Of a stretch of 64,000 nucleotides of DNA, positions 62,140 to 64,000 are shown piece by piece. How positions within the stretch are numbered: position 1 is the stretch's first letter; each line of letters starts with the position of its first letter. This DNA is from Bacilli bacterium (GTDB lineage Bacteria; Bacillota_I; Bacilli_A; RFN20; CAG-826), in the NCBI GenBank assembly GCA_017651165.1, contig JAGCDH010000007.1, positions 1 through 64,000 on the forward strand. The letters are read 5' to 3'. The notes under the pieces are model-generated. The model saw only the letters and a list, made by a program, of their open reading frames with translations, did not search any database and had not been told where the DNA came from. The position numbers and the translations under genes are program-made.

Positions 62140-62168
62140 TAAAAACAGCGTCTTTTATAACGCTGTAA
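62140..62168 (-). terminator. Terminator of the tRNA-Cys/Arg/Pro unit
   Basis: The stem ACAGCGT/ACGCTGT is followed on the minus strand by a T-run. Confidence 0.8.
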
Positions 62169-62177
62169 TTAATGAGC

Positions 62178-62254
62178 TGGTCGGGACGACAGGATTTGAA
62201 CCTGCGGCCTTCAGTTCCCAAAACTGACGCGATACCAAGCTACGCTACGTCCCG
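62178..62254 (-). tRNA. tRNA-Pro (anticodon TGG)
   Basis: Acceptor CGGGACG/CGTCCCG, loop TTTGGGA and encoded CCA are seen. Confidence 0.95.
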
Positions 62255-62258
62255 ATAA

Positions 62259-62335
62259 TGGCGCGCCTGACAAGAATCGAACTCGTAACCTCCTGGTTCG
62301 TAGCCAGACACTCTATCCAGTTGAGCTACAGGCGC
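62259..62335 (-). tRNA. tRNA-Arg (anticodon ACG)
   Basis: Acceptor GCGCCTG/CAGGCGC, loop CTACGAA and encoded CCA are seen. Confidence 0.95.
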
Positions 62336-62351
62336 ACTTTAGTGCAAGTAA

Positions 62352-62426
62352 TGGAGGTTCCTACCGGATTCGGACCGATGATCATTGAGTTGCAGTCAAT
62401 TGCCTTACCAACTTGGCTAAGGAACC
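62352..62426 (-). tRNA. tRNA-Cys (anticodon GCA)
   Basis: Acceptor GGTTCCT/AGGAACC, loop CTGCAAC and encoded CCA are seen. It is first in a three-tRNA unit. Confidence 0.95.
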
Positions 62427-62444
62427 ATTCTTGCAGCGTGGTGT

Positions 62445-62474
62445 ATTATAGCACTGCAATCACTCCACTATCAA
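62445..62474 (-). promoter_or_regulatory. Promoter of the tRNA-Cys/Arg/Pro unit
   Basis: On the minus strand, -35 TTGATA, an 18-bp spacer and -10 TATAAT (62450-62445) are seen. Confidence 0.7.
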
Positions 62475-62483
62475 GCACAAAAA

Positions 62484-64000
62484 TTATTTTTTGTTTGCTT
62501 CTTCTTTTCTTTTCTTACGAAGTTTATATTTCACTCTCTTACCAACGAAATGGTAAAGGCCAAAAGCAACGAAGAGAGAGATTTCGACGACGAATAAGAC
62601 GATAGCCCAAACTGGGAGGGTATCAGTCTTGAATTTTTCCCACATCTTTAAGACCGCTTCGTTTTGTGTACCGAAGTCACGCATAACAGCACATCTTGCT
62701 AAGGTGTTTTCGTCTGGGAATTGGCAGAAGAATGCTCTACCAACAGCACGGTTACCACCGGTGATATTGCCTTCAGCATCTGTTGTAGCATTTGATAAAT
62801 AGCAATCTGTATAGAAAGTACAGGCAGCTTTTTCATCTTCACCGGTTAATAAAACGCCATTTTCATCAGTGATTGTTCCAGCGAAGAAGTAGGAAAGATC
62901 AACTTTTTGTAAACCTTTTTCAGCGATTTCATCTGTGGTTGGAATAGCATCGTCAAATGTTTCAGTTTCTTCATCATAACGGATGTCATACCATTCACGA
63001 GTTAAATCGAGAATTTCATTACCACCAGTAAACGGTGTGTAACCGGTATAATCCATGTTTTGAGCGGTAATTTCTGGAATGGAAAGGAAGTCTAAGAATA
63101 ACTCAGCGAGTTCTTTTTGGGCTTCGCTACGTTGTGATGATTTTGGCATGCACCAAGCATCCATCCATAAGTTAGAACCAGTATTTGGAATACTATAATA
63201 GAGTTCTAATTCTTTTTCTGTTTCCGCTTGTTCCATGGAATAAACGGCATCACCGCTCCAAGCGAAGTTAATGCCAATTTTGCCGGTAACGATATCTTGT
63301 TTACCACTATCGACTTCCATGCCGAAGACATTACCTTTTAATTTGGATAATGATTTACGAACTTTTTCTAAGGTAGCATCATCACAGCTATTAAATAATT
63401 CAGAAAACTCTTCGTTATATTTTTCAGCGGTGATTTCACCTTTGTTATAAGAATCAATTAAAGCGGTAAATTCTTTATCATAGGCATGCAATAGTCCAAT
63501 AGCGTAGGTATCTCTAACAGAGTCTTTGATGGAAGAAATGCCTTTATAATCTGGGTCCCATAAAACGTCCCATTTTTGCATATCTTCAATGGTCTTTTCA
63601 GCATCACGTCCCCCGTAAGTTGGATCGAATAAAATGCCTAATGTGCCCCACATATAACCAACAGCATAGTCTTTTAAAAAGCATTCTTGTTTAGTGGTAG
63701 CGTTGACCGCACTGATGGCGTCAAGTCGATCTTTAATGCTTGAGGCATTTTGGAAATAGTTTGGCATATGTTCTGCATCGATATTCATTGGTTCAAGCAT
63801 ATTGTTAACAATGAGCTTTTGAATCATGTAATCGGAAGGACAGATTAAATCAAAGTTATCAGCAGAAATCTTTAATTCGTTAAACATCGATTCTGGTGTA
63901 TCTGTAGTAGCATAGCTAACTTTGACATTTGTGTAGCCTAAGTCACGAGCATAATCCTCAAATTGATGGACGAGGTTTTTCGCTGCACCTTCATCTTCAG
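62484..64000 (-). CDS. potD: PotD-like polyamine ABC transporter substrate-binding protein (5' end outside window)
   Basis: The frame stays open to the window edge, so the N-terminus is missing; about 505 residues are visible. Motifs of spermidine/putrescine-binding proteins are seen: DLICPSDYMIQKL, a central VGYMWGTLGILFDP and INFAWSGDAVYSM. Unusually, a membrane helix followed by a Lys/Arg-rich tail closes the protein. In some Firmicutes and Mollicutes PotD is fused to the PotC permease; that would put more helices in the missing part. This cannot be judged here. Confidence 0.85.
   Translation of the reverse strand, partial: EDEGAAKNLVHQFEDYARDLGYTNVKVSYATTDTPESMFNELKISADNFDLICPSDYMIQKLIVNNMLEPMNIDAEHMPNYFQNASSIKDRLDAISAVNATTKQECFLKDYAVGYMWGTLGILFDPTYGGRDAEKTIEDMQKWDVLWDPDYKGISSIKDSVRDTYAIGLLHAYDKEFTALIDSYNKGEITAEKYNEEFSELFNSCDDATLEKVRKSLSKLKGNVFGMEVDSGKQDIVTGKIGINFAWSGDAVYSMEQAETEKELELYYSIPNTGSNLWMDAWCMPKSSQRSEAQKELAELFLDFLSIPEITAQNMDYTGYTPFTGGNEILDLTREWYDIRYDEETETFDDAIPTTDEIAEKGLQKVDLSYFFAGTITDENGVLLTGEDEKAACTFYTDCYLSNATTDAEGNITGGNRAVGRAFFCQFPDENTLARCAVMRDFGTQNEAVLKMWEKFKTDTLPVWAIVLFVVEISLFVAFGLYHFVGKRVKYKLRKKRKEEANKK

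Overview
The window is AT-rich bacterial DNA using the standard code: UGA is a stop (for example the genes ending at 12748 and 56515) and Trp is TGG. Shine-Dalgarno sites are mostly AGGAGG-like, intrinsic terminators are common, and gene content (long-form HPF, S-box metK, CdaA-type diadenylate cyclase, MgtE, CadC/CadA, NERD and GtrA proteins) points to a low-GC Firmicute. Small lipoproteins, short operons and many proteins of unknown function suggest an uncultivated gut Bacilli lineage related to the Mollicutes/Erysipelotrichia. This placement is inference; no rRNA gene is present.

Layout. 0-9 kb: tRNA-Ser, an AAA ATPase, a GT8 glycosyltransferase with a PlsC acyltransferase, a block of unknown genes ending in a HAD phosphatase, hpf, metK behind a SAM riboswitch, a TSCPD protein and PduL. 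9-19.4 kb: mgtE, gtrA, a glycan operon (GT2-GtrA fusion, phosphodiester glycosidase, membrane protein), an M3 peptidase, a LemA-like protein, a HAD phosphatase, an S1 protein and pgi. 19.4-24.4 kb: five tRNAs, a lipoprotein, an AlkD-like protein, eno and an ion channel. 24.4-28.9 kb is the accessory stretch: an IS200/IS605 relic, a lipoprotein dipeptidase, an orphan peptide with a double-glycine leader and zinc-ribbon core, a Vat-like acetyltransferase, an orphan promoter-terminator transcript, a toxin-like gene behind a palindrome, and four copies of one terminator-like repeat.

29-34.3 kb: acpP and a compact Tad/Flp pilus operon (HTH protein, secreted Ser-rich protein, pilin-like protein, TadA ATPase, TadB, TadC, pilin-like protein, 49-aa prepilin). 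34.5-46.2 kb: gmk, hflX, two CNNM/CorC proteins, a Pro-Glu-rich zinc-ribbon membrane protein, gltX followed by tRNA-Glu, membrane/NERD/NUDIX genes and cdaA. 46.3-56 kb: deoD and metal homeostasis (CadA-like ATPase, ArsR/CadC regulator with two operators, a heavy-metal permease), tRNAs, a CrtI-like oxidoreductase, and a P-type ATPase behind a yybP-ykoY-type manganese riboswitch that directly follows a tRNA-Leu. 56-64 kb: lipoproteins including a sialate-esterase-like hydrolase and a tyrosine-phosphatase-like protein, a queuosine-precursor-type transporter with a structured leader, tRNAs and a partial PotD-like gene.

Nineteen tRNA genes are dispersed through the window. Common themes are metal ion control (MgtE, CNNM pair, CadA/CadC, permease, Mn-riboswitch ATPase), RNA-based regulation, and a cell surface of lipoproteins, Ser-rich linkers and a Tad pilus.
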